A stretch of DNA of 64,000 nt from AP-15 sp963814805 (GTDB lineage Bacteria; Pseudomonadota; Alphaproteobacteria; ATCC43930; CGMCC-115725). Below the pieces are notes generated by a model. It worked only from the letters and a program-made list of their open reading frames with translations. It was not told the DNA's origin and did not search any database. Every line of letters starts with the position of its first letter. The stretch's first letter is position 1. Shown here one piece after another: positions 25,290 through 33,998 of this stretch. The position numbers were made by a program, and so were the translations under genes. The stretch covers positions 248,001 to 312,000 of the forward strand of contig CAWFER010000007.1 in NCBI GenBank assembly GCA_963814805.1, in the 5' to 3' direction.

Positions 25290-27060
25290 ATGCGCCGTCT
25301 TGCTGTCGGCTTCTTTGCCGGTATCGGCGTTCTCGCGGTTCTGCTGGTCATCGCCGTCGCTGTTGTCGCGATCCGGCTGAAGCCGAGCCCGCCCGCGCTC
25401 CCCGGCGACATCATCCTCTCGGTCGATCTGACCCAGGGCCTCGCCGACCGCCCCGACCAGGGCGGCTGGCTCGAATTGATCGTCGGCGCCAAGCCGACTT
25501 TGCGCGATTTTCTCGATGCGATCGAGGCGGCCGGCAACGATCCGCGGGTGAAGGGCCTCGTCGCCCGCATCGGCAGCGACCAGTTCGCGCTCGCCGAGGC
25601 GCAGCAGATCCGCGACGCGATCTCCCGCTTCCGCGCCAAGGGCAAGTTCGCGATCGCCTTTTCCGATAGCTTTGGCGAGTTCGGCGGCGGTACCCGCCCC
25701 TATTACCTGGCGAGCGCGTTCAACCGGATCTGGCTGCAGCCGATGGGGACAGTCGGCTTGACCGGGCTCTACGCCGAGACCCCGTATTTCAAGGGGACCC
25801 TCGACATGCTCGGGATCGTCGCCGAATTCGATCATATCGGCCGCTACAAGACCGCCGCCAACGTGCTGACCAACACCAGGATGACCGCACCCGACCGCGA
25901 ACAGGTCGAAGCGCTGCTCGCCTCGGCCTCCGCCCAGGTCGTCGCCGGCATCGCCCAGGGCCGCAAGCTGTCGCCGGGCGCCGTGCGCGCCGCGATCGAC
26001 AGCGGACCGCTGCTGCCCGACGAGGCGCTCCAGGCAAAGCTCATCGACCACATCGGCTATCGCGACGAGGCGGTTGCCGCCGCCCGCAAGCGCGCCGGGG
26101 CGCGGGCCAAGCTGGTCGGCCTGTCGACCTATCTCGCGCGGCGCCAAGCGCCCCGATCGCCACGGCCCCCGGATCGCGCTGATCTACGGTTCGGGGTTGA
26201 TCGTCAGCGGCAGCGGCGCGAACGGGCCGCTGTCCGGCTCGGTCGAGATGGGCGCCGACGATATCGTCCGCGCCTTCCATGCCGCGGTGCGCGACCCCAA
26301 GGTGCGCGCGATCCTGTTCCGCATCGACAGCCCCGGCGGCTCGGTCACCGCCTCGGAGACGATCTGGCGCGCGGTCGAGCAGGCCGGCAAGGAGGGCAAG
26401 CCGGTCATCGTCTCGATGGGCGATGTGGCCGGCTCGGGCGGCTATTACATCGCCGCGCCGGCGGCCAAGATCGTCGCCGAGCCGGCGACCCTGACCGGCT
26501 CGATCGGCGTGCTCGCCGGCAAGCTGGTGATCAGCGGGCTCTTGAAAAAGATCGGAGTGACGACCGATTCGGCGCAGGTCGGCGCCAATGCGGGGATGGG
26601 GAGCGCCACTTCGCCATTCTCGCCCTTCGCCCAATCGCGCGTGCAGGCGCTGCTCGACGCCACCTATCAAGGTTTCAAGGCCCACGTCGCCGCCGGCCGG
26701 CACATGAGCCCCGACGCGGTCGAGGCGGTGGCCAAGGGTCGGGTGTGGACCGGCGCGGACGCCAAGGCGCACGGCCTCGTCGACGCGCTCGGCGGCTACG
26801 GCACTGCGCTGCGCCTAGCCAGGCAAGCGGCCGGGATCGCGCCCGGCGCGCCAATCGATCTCACCCTCTTCCCGCGCGAAAAACCGCCGATTGAGCTGCT
26901 TTACGACCGCCTGACCGGCAAGCAGCGTCCCGCCAGCGGGTTTGGCGCCGGCGCGCTCGGCCGCACGATCGAAGCGGTAGAGCCGCTGCTGCTGCGGATC
27001 GACGGCCTGATCGAGCCTCCGGGCGCCCTCAGCATGCCGCCAATCGGCCAACCGCGATAG
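25290..27060 (+). pseudogene. sppA: signal peptide peptidase SppA (67 kDa type), interrupted by one +1 frameshift
   Basis: The joined frames give about 589 residues, the long SppA with two ClpP-like domains. An N-terminal membrane anchor (VGFFAGIGVLAVLLVIAVAV) is followed by domain 1 with the general-base lysine in GRYKTAANVLTN. Domain 2 has FRIDSPGGSVTASE and the nucleophile in AGSGGYYIAAPA. An extra base near 26140 breaks the frame at the domain junction (after STYLAR). SppA degrades leftover signal peptides in the membrane. All catalytic elements are intact, so error is plausible. Confidence 0.88.
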
Positions 27061-27062
27061 GT

Positions 27063-27424
27063 TTAGGCCGCCGGCTTGGCGCGCATCTCGCCGGCCACCC
27101 TGAGCCGCACCTGAGCGCCTCGCCCGGCAGATAGGCGAGCGGCCTGTCCTCGACCTCGACCACCGCGAGGCTGTCGCGCTCGGCGCTCACGACCGCGCGC
27201 CTGCGCTTCGGCCACGGCGATCGCCTCGTTGCGGTCGAGGTCGCGATAGATCTGGTCTGCGAGCGGCAAGCCAGGCCGGCCAGGCGAAGCGCGATACGAG
27301 CAGTTTCAGTCGATCAAAAGGGGCGGCCAGGCCTCGACTCCGCCGAGGGTTCCCGCGCGACCCTGCAACGCTCTGATATAGCGGATGGCGGCCGGGGCGT
27401 CGCGCGCGGCCTCGCCCGCCGGCG
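27063..27424 (-). pseudogene. unidentified decayed reading frame
   Basis: Successive minus-strand frames give protein-like segments: AARDAPAAIRYIRALQGRAG, then FDRLKLLVSRFAWPAWLA, then PLADQIYRDLDRNEAIAVAE, then ERDSLAVVEVEDRPLAYLPG, ending QVRLRVAGEMRAKPAA and a stop near 27066. At least three frame changes in 350 bases point to a genuinely decayed gene or unrelated noise. I recognise no family. There is no other gene between sppA and the first CBS-BON gene. Confidence 0.3.
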
Positions 27425-27438
27425 TTGATCCGGATCAA
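27425..27438 (+). promoter_or_regulatory. FNR/FixK box, perfect palindrome
   Basis: TTGATCCGGATCAA matches TTGAT-N4-ATCAA exactly. Its centre is 60 bases before the ATG of the first CBS-BON gene, as expected for an activator site at -41.5 with a short leader. Confidence 0.85.
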
Positions 27439-27491
27439 TGCGCATTCAGCTCGGTTGAGCGAAATTCGCCCTAACCCTGGGGAGGATGACG

Positions 27492-28178
27492 ATGAAAGTG
27501 GCCGAGGTGATGACGCGCGGGGTGATCTCGATCGCGCCCACCGATTCGATGAGGAAGGCGGCGCAGCTGATGCTGCAATACGATATGAGCGGGTTCCCGG
27601 TGACGGATCGCGGCAGGCTCGTCGGGATCGTGACCGAGGGTGATTTTCTGCGTCGCGCGGAGATCGGCGCCGAGCGGACCCGCACGCGCTGGATCGAACT
27701 GCTAACGGACCCCGGCCAGCTCGCTGAAGACTACGCCCATGCGCATGGGCGCAAGGTCGGGGAGGTGATGACCCGCGAGGTGGTGACGGTCGCCGAGGAC
27801 GCCTCTCTCGAAGACGTGGTGCGGCTGATGGAACGACACCGCGTCAAACGACTGCCGGTGGTCAGGGGCGACGCGATGGTCGGCATCGTCAGCCGCGCCA
27901 ACCTGTTGCACGCATTCGTCGTGGCCTCACCCAGCGCCGCCAATGCGCCGGTCAGCGATGCGGCCATTCGCGATGCGCTCATGGCGACGCTGGACAAAGA
28001 GCCTTGGGCGCCCCAGGGCGCCGTCAATGTCGTCGTCGAGAACGGGATCGTCGATTTTGACGGCATCATCCGCGACGAGCGGCAGCGGGTCGCGCTGCGC
28101 ATCGCTGCAGAAAACCTCCCCGGCGTCAAAGCGGTGCGCGACCATCGCCTCAAACTCGACCCGGGCGCTGTCGGATGA
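27492..28178 (+). CDS. CBS-pair plus BON domain protein
   Basis: 228 residues. Two CBS motifs (about 1-60 and 90-145: VAEVMTRGVISIAPTDSMRK and VGEVMTREVVTVAEDASLED) form an adenylate-sensing Bateman module. A BON domain (about 160-225, GAVNVVVENGIVDFDGIIRD, ENLPGVKAVRDH) follows. Such proteins are abundant in hypoxia regulons, but their molecular role is unknown; sensing of AMP/ATP is inferred. ATG 27492 is preferred because GGGAGG lies 6 bases upstream. Its stop overlaps the cytochrome gene, and it is a paralogue of the gene at 28853. Confidence 0.9.
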   Translation: MKVAEVMTRGVISIAPTDSMRKAAQLMLQYDMSGFPVTDRGRLVGIVTEGDFLRRAEIGAERTRTRWIELLTDPGQLAEDYAHAHGRKVGEVMTREVVTVAEDASLEDVVRLMERHRVKRLPVVRGDAMVGIVSRANLLHAFVVASPSAANAPVSDAAIRDALMATLDKEPWAPQGAVNVVVENGIVDFDGIIRDERQRVALRIAAENLPGVKAVRDHRLKLDPGAVG

Positions 28179-28534
28179 ACGGAGCATCAGCTACAGCAGC
28201 CGAACAGGGCCTCGCCACCAGCCGCAGGTTCGCCGCTTTTGCCCTGATTTTATCGGCCTGGGCCGCCGCTGGTTCGCCGTCGGCTGCAGCGGAAATTGCC
28301 AAGGGCGCGCAATTGGCTCGGCAATGGTGCGCCAATTGCCATGTAATCGGCGGCAGGGCCCCCGCAACTATCCAGCAGGGCCCACCGAGCTTCCAATCGA
28401 TCGCACAAGGCAGCCTGACCGCCGATCAGCTGCGGGTCTTCCTGTCGCACCCGCCGCATGGCGCGATGCCGGACCTGGCGCTGACGCGCTCGGAGATCGA
28501 CGACCTGATTGCCTATATCAAGACGCTGCGCTGA
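28175..28534 (+). CDS. small periplasmic cytochrome c
   Basis: 119 residues. A signal segment (FAAFALILSAWAAAGSPSAAA) leads to a haem-binding WCANCH at 52-56, with the likely axial Met in HGAMPD (M98). Length and layout fit a class I monohaem cytochrome c, an electron carrier in the periplasm. The start ATGA overlaps the CBS-BON stop, so it shares the FNR-box promoter. The redox partner is unknown; no terminal oxidase is in the window. Confidence 0.88.
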   Translation: MNGASATAAEQGLATSRRFAAFALILSAWAAAGSPSAAAEIAKGAQLARQWCANCHVIGGRAPATIQQGPPSFQSIAQGSLTADQLRVFLSHPPHGAMPDLALTRSEIDDLIAYIKTLR

Positions 28535-28691
28535 GCGTTCCGTCGGGCGACCGGCCTCCTCCGCAAGGGCGTGGTCACCGGCCGATCAGGCGCAACCTAT
28601 CGACTGGATCAAAGTGTCGCTGCTCGATCTGCCGGGGAACGATCTCAAAACCCTGAGCGACAAGACATTGTTCGCGGTCAGCCTCAGCGGT

Positions 28692-28705
28692 TTGATCCGA
28701 ATCAA
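28692..28705 (+). promoter_or_regulatory. FNR/FixK box, upstream of two in tandem
   Basis: TTGATCCGAATCAA matches the consensus. It is the distal box, centred 154 bases before the second CBS-BON gene. The 318 bases from 28535 to 28852 contain no gene I can support. Confidence 0.75.
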
Positions 28706-28779
28706 GGCTGGTTGCGTCCCAGTAGCGCGAACGCGCTGTCGTGCACTGATTGTCGGGCGACGGTCCTTGCCCGCCGGGG

Positions 28780-28793
28780 TTGATCTGGGTCAA
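28780..28793 (+). promoter_or_regulatory. FNR/FixK box, proximal of two in tandem
   Basis: TTGATCTGGGTCAA differs from the palindrome by one base in the right arm. The centre is 66 bases before the ATG at 28853, the spacing seen for most boxes in the island. Confidence 0.78.
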
Positions 28794-28852
28794 TGCGAGT
28801 TGCCGGGCATTGCGCACTCTGGCGCCGCAGAACTCAGCCCGGAGGTATTCTG

Positions 28853-29545
28853 ATGCGCGCTGCGGACATAATGACGAGTGCGGTGATTACGGTCCGGGAG
28901 AATGCTTCGGTGGCGGCGGTTGCAAGGCTGCTAGTCGAGCACGGCATCAGCGCGGTCCCAGTCGTCGATGAGGACAACCGGGTGATCGGCATGGTCAGCG
29001 AGGGTGATCTTTTGCATCGTACCGAGACCGGGACTGAGCGCGCTCGCTCATGGTGGCTCGAAATGTTGGCGTCAACAAACCAGCTTGCGGGGGATTACAT
29101 CAAGTCGCATAGCGGCTCGGTGAAGGACGTGATGACGCGCGACGTCATCTCAATCAGCGACACAACCCCGGTTAACGATATCGCTATTCTGCTGGAGACG
29201 AACAGGATAAAGCGGGCGCCAGTCGTGCGAGACGGGAAGCTCGTTGGCATCATCAGCCGGGCGAACCTCGTGCGGGCGCTCGCGATGACGATCAATGAAT
29301 CGTCAAGCAGCGCCGAGGCCGACGACCGCACCATCCGCGACCAGCTATTGGCCGAGCTGAAAGCGCAAAAATGGGCCGAGGTCTCGCCCGCCAACGTGAC
29401 CGTCAAGGACGGTGTGGTGCATCTGTGGTCATCTTACTATTCCGAGCAGGAAAAGCGGGCGCTCGTCGTCGCCGCCGAAAATACTCCAGGCGTTCGGCGT
29501 GTCGAAGATCACATGAGGTTGGTCGGCGCCTATTTGCTGGGCTAA
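28853..29545 (+). CDS. CBS-pair plus BON domain protein (paralogue)
   Basis: 230 residues, the same domain order as the protein at 27492. The CBS motifs are ADIMTSAVITVRENASVAAV and VKDVMTRDVISISDTTPVND, followed by a BON domain (PANVTVKDGVVHLWSSYY, AENTPGVRRVEDHMRLVG). GGAGG lies 7 bases before the ATG. Two boxes upstream suggest strong oxygen-limited expression. The paralogues presumably arose by duplication; sequence identity looks moderate, so it is not recent. Confidence 0.9.
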   Translation: MRAADIMTSAVITVRENASVAAVARLLVEHGISAVPVVDEDNRVIGMVSEGDLLHRTETGTERARSWWLEMLASTNQLAGDYIKSHSGSVKDVMTRDVISISDTTPVNDIAILLETNRIKRAPVVRDGKLVGIISRANLVRALAMTINESSSSAEADDRTIRDQLLAELKAQKWAEVSPANVTVKDGVVHLWSSYYSEQEKRALVVAAENTPGVRRVEDHMRLVGAYLLG

Positions 29546-29624
29546 GCGCATATGGCCGCGACCAGTCCGCCTCATTCTCCGAGAGCATGAAGCCGCCAAT
29601 AACGGTTAACAGCGGAGCCGAGAT

Positions 29625-29945
29625 ATGCCACCACTGCATCCGATTTCGGACAAGGCGGAGGTTTCCGTCGATTTCCCCGACAAAGCCTATATCGGCAGTT
29701 TTAGCCGGCACTCGCAATTCGACGCCTACGCCGATGCGGATAGCGTCGCCATCAGGCTGGTGCGGCCAGGCGAGGATCGACGCGAGGCGGTGATGCATAT
29801 ACATTATGGCCTTTTGGCGGATATACTTGTGGAGATCGCGAAATCGCTGGCTTTGCGCGATCCGCTAGACGAGCGGCATCGCACCGAGCTCAGCGAGGCG
29901 GCAAAGCAGCTCGCGGCATCGCTCGGGCCGCGGGAAAATAGCTGA
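29625..29945 (+). CDS. hypothetical protein
   Basis: 106 residues, acidic and soluble. It starts MPPLHPISDKAEVSVDFPDK and ends in an amphipathic helix (ERHRTELSEAAKQLAASLG). No cysteines, signal or membrane segment. GGAGCCGAG lies just before the ATG. I know no family. It sits between a CBS-BON and a USP gene and may extend the CBS-BON transcript. Confidence 0.6.
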   Translation: MPPLHPISDKAEVSVDFPDKAYIGSFSRHSQFDAYADADSVAIRLVRPGEDRREAVMHIHYGLLADILVEIAKSLALRDPLDERHRTELSEAAKQLAASLGPRENS

Positions 29946-30034
29946 AGTCAAGCTGTCCTGATCGAGCCGCTTTTTTGAGGTCGCGCGCGACCTCATCGCA
30001 CATCCATGCCGGGATCTCGCGCGACGGACCCGGC

Positions 30035-30472
30035 TCAACGATGGACCAGCACCGGTATCTTCGAATGCGTCAGGACCTTGACGGTCTCGCTGCCGAGGAC
30101 GATCGCGGAGATGCCGTGGCGGCCATGCGAGGCCATGACGATCAGGTCACAGCCTCTTGCCGCCGCGATGTCAATGATCGCCTGGTAGGGATGCTGGTGC
30201 TCGACATGGACCGTCTCGCAGGCGACGCCCGCCGCTTGCGCCGCCTGGGCTACGGCGCCAAGGGTTTTCTCGGCATGTTGCTGCATGCGCGTTTGGTACC
30301 GAGCCGGCGTGTCCTCGATCATCTGCGTGTCGGTCGTAAACACATGAAACGGCGGCAAGACCGTCAGCGCGGTGACCTTGGCGGCGAGCCGCTGGGCCAA
30401 GGCGAGACCATGCTGGACAGCCTTCCCGGCGAGTTCCGACCCGTCCGTTGGTATCAGGATATTGCTATACAT
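30035..30472 (-). CDS. universal stress protein
   Basis: 145 residues, one full UspA domain. The start MYSNILIPTDGSELAGKAVQ and the nucleotide motif ASHGRHGISAIVLGSETVKV (G-x2-G-x9-G-S) mark an ATP-binding USP of the UspFG type. USPs aid survival under starvation and low oxygen, mechanism unclear. I see no FNR box in the 220 bases upstream, which hold no other gene. Confidence 0.93.
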   Translation of the reverse strand: MYSNILIPTDGSELAGKAVQHGLALAQRLAAKVTALTVLPPFHVFTTDTQMIEDTPARYQTRMQQHAEKTLGAVAQAAQAAGVACETVHVEHQHPYQAIIDIAAARGCDLIVMASHGRHGISAIVLGSETVKVLTHSKIPVLVHR

Positions 30473-30696
30473 CGTCTCCTCCGTTGGTCACGATGCTGTT
30501 GTGGCGCCGAGCGGTCCGCCTCCCTGCGGCGCCGACGGTCAACGCGGTAGTCGGGGGAATTAATCTCGCCCGCGCCGTCCGCCACGCACACGCTGCTCGG
30601 TTCCAACGACACGTCGGTTCCGGCAAGATGCTCGCAGCTGTCCTCCAGTAGTGGGAGGGCGTCGTCTCGGCCAACGCCCTCCGAAAACGATCGCGC

Positions 30697-31107
30697 TTAA
30701 TTGATCGCGATCTTACGTGGGATCGCCTCCTTTGCCTTCTTCAGCGTCAAGGTCAAGACACCGTCATCGAGCTGGGCGATGATCTGCTGCTGGTCGATCT
30801 TGTTTGACAGCGTGAAGGCTCGGGCGAAATGGCCGACATTGTACTCGGTGTAGAGCGGCTCCAGACCCTCGTATTTGGCGAAGTCAATCCGTCCTTCGAC
30901 CCGGAGCACGTCGTTTTCGATATTGACATCGACATCCTTTTTCTCGACTCCCGGGATTTCCATCACGACGGTCAGGGCGTCGTCGGTTTCATAGATGTCG
31001 GTGTTCTGAAGATAGTAGCGGGCGGGGACTGTCTTCTCCTCCTTGGAGACGAGTTCTTTTTTCTCTTGCACCGCGAGATCTTGCTTCGCCACTTGCGACG
31101 TTGCCAT
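30697..31107 (-). CDS. Hsp20/alpha-crystallin small heat-shock protein
   Basis: 136 residues. A charged N-terminal arm rich in Lys and Glu precedes the alpha-crystallin domain (DIYETDDALTVVMEIPGVEK and LDDGVLTLTLKKAKEAIPRK, the A-x-x-x-n-G-v-L hallmark as DDGVLTL). ATG 31107 is preceded by GGAGGGTAAA. These chaperones hold unfolding proteins without ATP. It follows a second Hsp20 gene after 30 bases, forming an operon. Confidence 0.92.
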   Translation of the reverse strand: MATSQVAKQDLAVQEKKELVSKEEKTVPARYYLQNTDIYETDDALTVVMEIPGVEKKDVDVNIENDVLRVEGRIDFAKYEGLEPLYTEYNVGHFARAFTLSNKIDQQQIIAQLDDGVLTLTLKKAKEAIPRKIAIN

Positions 31108-31137
31108 TTTACCCTCCATCTCCCAAGTCAATGCGGA

Positions 31138-31563
31138 TTACGCGACGGTGATCGATTTCGGCTTGTCGCGCTCCGCGCGCGGGAGATAGAGCGCGAGGAT
31201 CCCGTCGTGATATTCGGCCCTGACCCGCTCGGCGTCGATTTCGACCGGCAAGGTCACCGCGCGATCGAAACTCCCGGACAACCGCTCGCGGCGATGGAGG
31301 CCAGCCGTTTCGCCATATTCGACCGGTTTGGCGCCGGCAAGGCGGATCGTTCTGTCCTTGACCTGGATTTGCAGGTCGGCCTTTCGGATGCCGGGCAGTT
31401 CGGTGATGATGACGATGTCCTCGCCCTTGCGAAAGACATTGAGCGGTGGAAAAGCGCCGCCGCCGCTGACGCTCGGCTCCAGCCAACTGCTGGCGCGCAA
31501 CGCATCGACAGCCTGCTGGAACTGCAGAAAAGTGCCGAACTGGTCGGGAAACAGCATGGCCAT
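31138..31563 (-). CDS. Hsp20/alpha-crystallin small heat-shock protein
   Basis: 141 residues. The alpha-crystallin domain runs from about 45 (NVFRKGEDIVIITELPGIRK) to the YHDGILALYLPRAE motif near the end. The N-terminal arm (MAMLFPDQFGTFLQFQQAVD) is hydrophobic as usual for oligomer formation. GAGGAGGATAAATC precedes the ATG. It is upstream of the other Hsp20 gene; an FNR/FixK box lies about 200 bases upstream. Confidence 0.92.
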   Translation of the reverse strand: MAMLFPDQFGTFLQFQQAVDALRASSWLEPSVSGGGAFPPLNVFRKGEDIVIITELPGIRKADLQIQVKDRTIRLAGAKPVEYGETAGLHRRERLSGSFDRAVTLPVEIDAERVRAEYHDGILALYLPRAERDKPKSITVA

Positions 31564-31716
31564 GATTTATCCTCCTCGGGGTTGTTATCGGATCCTCGGC
31601 AAGCCAGAGTGCGATTTTCCATCCTGGACTAGACTTCTCCGAGCAATTTGCTAAATTCATCCGTTGAATTCGGACGGGGTTCAGCCTACCGACGACATGG
31701 GATGTCCTTTCCTGGT

Positions 31717-31740
31717 GTCGTATTCGTTTTAAAATACGAC
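31717..31740. promoter_or_regulatory. inverted repeat beside an FNR/FixK box
   Basis: GTCGTATT at 31717-31724 is the exact complement of AATACGAC at 31733-31740, with an 8-base AT-rich centre. It sits 18 bases from a FixK box in the 578-base gap between hsp20 and fixK. It could be a second operator. The rest of that gap, apart from the FixJ-like site, holds nothing I recognise. Confidence 0.45.
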
Positions 31741-31758
31741 GTTAAGAGACTTGCTTCA

Positions 31759-31772
31759 TTGATTTGGATCAA
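31759..31772. promoter_or_regulatory. FNR/FixK box between hsp20 and fixK
   Basis: TTGATTTGGATCAA fits the consensus fully. It lies 202 bases from the hsp20 start (minus strand) and 376 bases from the fixK start (plus strand). The distance suits a long hsp20 leader better than direct fixK control. Confidence 0.75.
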
Positions 31773-32040
31773 CCGGTCCGGTTATCGGACTTTTGAGATG
31801 GCGCAGGCTTCGGGCATGAGGTGGTCGTGCTTGCGGATACGCCCCGGGTTCCTAAGATGAGCCTGCCAGAAAGGGAATCCGTGTCGATGTCGCGCATGGA
31901 TAAACCATTCGGAGCCTAACCAATGGCGACAACCGGACTCTGATGCCGATGATCGCGAGCCAATTCCAACCGCGCGCCAAGGGCATTGGCATCGCAGGAG
32001 TAAGCGACGGCCGTCACCAGAGGCCGGGCATGCCCTGATG

Positions 32041-32070
32041 AGTAATTTCCCCTACGTAGTGTTCCTAAGG
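32041..32070 (+). promoter_or_regulatory. candidate FixJ-binding region upstream of fixK
   Basis: CTACGTAG at 32052-32059 matches 7 of 8 bases of the FixJ in-vitro-selected consensus as I recall it (GTAMGTAG). Flanking AGTAATTTCCCC and GTGTTCCTAAGG resemble rhizobial FixJ targets. It is about 83-90 bases before the FixK start, compatible with an activator site at -70 to -45. Assigned from memory of the consensus, so tentative. Confidence 0.35.
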
Positions 32071-32141
32071 ACCATTCCGGATTTCGACGGTCTCTGGCCA
32101 ACGTCATTGTCCCGGCGATCGCAAAGCGGATGGAGGGGCGC

Positions 32142-32843
32142 ATGTTCAAGCAGTTCAACCCAGCCGGGTTCAGCGACGGGATTAGCTGTCGCAGCCGCGA
32201 AGATGTCGCCATCGCGCAGTCGGGCCATCTTGATGCGCTCGTCGCACTCGAGCAAATCGGATCCCGCCGCAGCTTTGCGCGGGACGCTGAAATCTATGCC
32301 GAGGGCGACCCGTCGGACTGCTGGTACAAGGTGGTCTCGGGCGCCGTCCGCATCAGCAAATTGCTCGCCGATGGCCGCCGCCATATTGCCGAATTCAGCT
32401 TCGCCGGCGACTGCTTCGGAATCGATAACGTCGGCGAACGCGTCTTTTCGGCCGAAGCCGTCGGCGACGTGATCGCGATGCGCTACCCGCGCCGGGCGAC
32501 CGAGCAGCTGATCGACGCGAATCCGCAAATGGCCCGCCACCTGTGCGCTATGACCTTGCGCGACCTCGCTCATGCGCAGACGCGCATGCTGCTGTTGGGA
32601 CGGATGACGGCGGCCGAGCGGGTCGCAAGCTTCCTGCTCGAAATGTCCGAGCGGCGCGATACGCGACGGGCCGTGGATCTGCCGATGTCGCGCAACGACA
32701 TCGCCGATTATCTCGGCCTGACGATCGAGACCGTGTGCCGCGTGCTGTCCGCTTTCAAGCGCGCCGGGGCGATTGCGATCCCGAACCCGCATCGGATCGA
32801 GCTGCGCGTCCGGGGCGCGCTCGAAGCGGTCGGCGAAGCCTGA
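32142..32843 (+). CDS. CRP/FNR-family transcription regulator, FixK type
   Basis: 233 residues. A cNMP-like beta-roll (about 30-130) leads to the long dimer helix and a C-terminal helix-turn-helix, MSRNDIADYLGLTIETVCRV, whose E196 and R200 are the residues that read TTGAT. The N-terminus has only one cysteine (C16), so the 4Fe-4S cluster of FNR cannot form; this is FixK/FixK2-like. Position 199 is Cys instead of the common Ser. ATG 32142 has GGAGGGG 6 bases upstream. It is the obvious candidate for binding the 14 boxes of the island, presumably under FixLJ control. Confidence 0.9.
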   Translation: MFKQFNPAGFSDGISCRSREDVAIAQSGHLDALVALEQIGSRRSFARDAEIYAEGDPSDCWYKVVSGAVRISKLLADGRRHIAEFSFAGDCFGIDNVGERVFSAEAVGDVIAMRYPRRATEQLIDANPQMARHLCAMTLRDLAHAQTRMLLLGRMTAAERVASFLLEMSERRDTRRAVDLPMSRNDIADYLGLTIETVCRVLSAFKRAGAIAIPNPHRIELRVRGALEAVGEA

Positions 32844-33028
32844 GCCGGGTCGAGCGGCGGAACCCAGCCCCGAGTCTGAGCCCCGGGCGCCGATCTTCCG
32901 ATCGCTGAGGCTGAGCCCATCAAGGGATGGCGGGAGCCCGGCCGGCTCGATGGATGCCGCGGCCAACCGCCTGCGAAGGGCGCGCGCGTATGGCTCGGTT
33001 CATCAGTCGCCGATGTCAAAGATAAGGT

Positions 33029-33042
33029 TTGATTCAGGTCAA
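33029..33042 (+). promoter_or_regulatory. FNR/FixK box of the tandem USP gene
   Basis: TTGATTCAGGTCAA has one mismatch in the right arm. Its centre is 93 bases before the USP start at 33129, longer than at the other promoters. No other gene lies in the 285-base gap. Confidence 0.72.
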
Positions 33043-33128
33043 CTTCCGACGCACCCCCTCACATCGCCCCGGCGGCGTGGACGGGCCGGTCGCGCTGGCC
33101 AGCGCCTTGGCGGGGTAAGGAGCCGCAG

Positions 33129-33998
33129 ATGATCAAGACCATTCTCGTGCTTGCCACCGGCAGCGACGCCGATGTCGCGACCTTCGCCACAGCGCTACAG
33201 ATAGCGCGGCTGTTCGCATCCCATCTCGATGTGCTCCATGTGCGGCTCGACATGGTTGAGGTTGCGGTCGCGATGAATGCCAATGCAGGGGGTGGCGGCG
33301 CTCTGACTCCGGGGCTGATCGAGCAGTTGGAACGGGAGATCGGCGAGCGCGAGGCCAAGGCCCAGCATATGTTCGAAGAATTCTGCACGCGCGAAAGCCT
33401 CGCCATCGCGGCGGCCCCGATGGGCGGAACGACCAAACCGTCGGCGCAATGGCACGTCGAGACCGGCCAGGAGCCCCGCTGGATGGCGGCCTATGGGATG
33501 ACCGCCGACCTGATCGTGGCGTCGCGAGGCGCCTCGGATGGCGCAACAGCCCGTTCGATCCTCGAAGCGGTGCTGCTCGAAAGCGGCCGGCCGCTATTGA
33601 TCCCGAGCGCCGCCGCGCAATCTGCGGCGATGTTCGACAAAATCGCGATCGCGTGGAAGCCGACGCCGCAGGCCGCCCGCGCCGTCGCTTTGGCAATGCC
33701 CTTTCTGGCCCGCGCCAAAGAAATCGCGGTGATGACGGTCGAAGAAGAGAAAGGCCGCCGCGACGACGCGGACCGGCTGGTGCGCAGCTTGGCTTGGCAC
33801 GGCATTGCCGCCACCGCGGAGCGGCTGACGCCCGGCCCGTACAACGCTGCCGAGACCTTGCTCGCCGCCGCGGGAGCGAAAGCCGGGCTCCTCGTCCTGG
33901 GCGGATACGGCCACAGCCGCCTGCGCGAATGGGTGTTTGGCGGGTTCACCCAGCGCGTTTTGGCCGACGCCCCGTTGCCGGTGCTGATCACCCATTGA
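33129..33998 (+). CDS. universal stress protein, two tandem Usp domains
   Basis: 289 residues. Domain 1 (about 1-145) starts MIKTILVLATGSDADVATFA and has a degenerate nucleotide loop. Domain 2 (about 165-289) keeps the full ATP motif LGGYGHSRLREWVFGGFTQ. Such tandem proteins are typical members of hypoxia regulons. AAGGAG precedes the ATG. The preceding box suggests FixK control. Confidence 0.9.
   Translation: MIKTILVLATGSDADVATFATALQIARLFASHLDVLHVRLDMVEVAVAMNANAGGGGALTPGLIEQLEREIGEREAKAQHMFEEFCTRESLAIAAAPMGGTTKPSAQWHVETGQEPRWMAAYGMTADLIVASRGASDGATARSILEAVLLESGRPLLIPSAAAQSAAMFDKIAIAWKPTPQAARAVALAMPFLARAKEIAVMTVEEEKGRRDDADRLVRSLAWHGIAATAERLTPGPYNAAETLLAAAGAKAGLLVLGGYGHSRLREWVFGGFTQRVLADAPLPVLITH

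Noticed and set aside
28535..28850. Possible small genes between the cytochrome and second CBS-BON genes
   Set aside because: Frames found have no ribosome site, family features or coding bias; the region is better explained as a promoter with two boxes.
32142..32843. Calling the regulator FNR (oxygen-sensing Fe-S protein)
   Set aside because: The N-terminal cysteine cluster is absent; only C16 lies there. It fits FixK instead.
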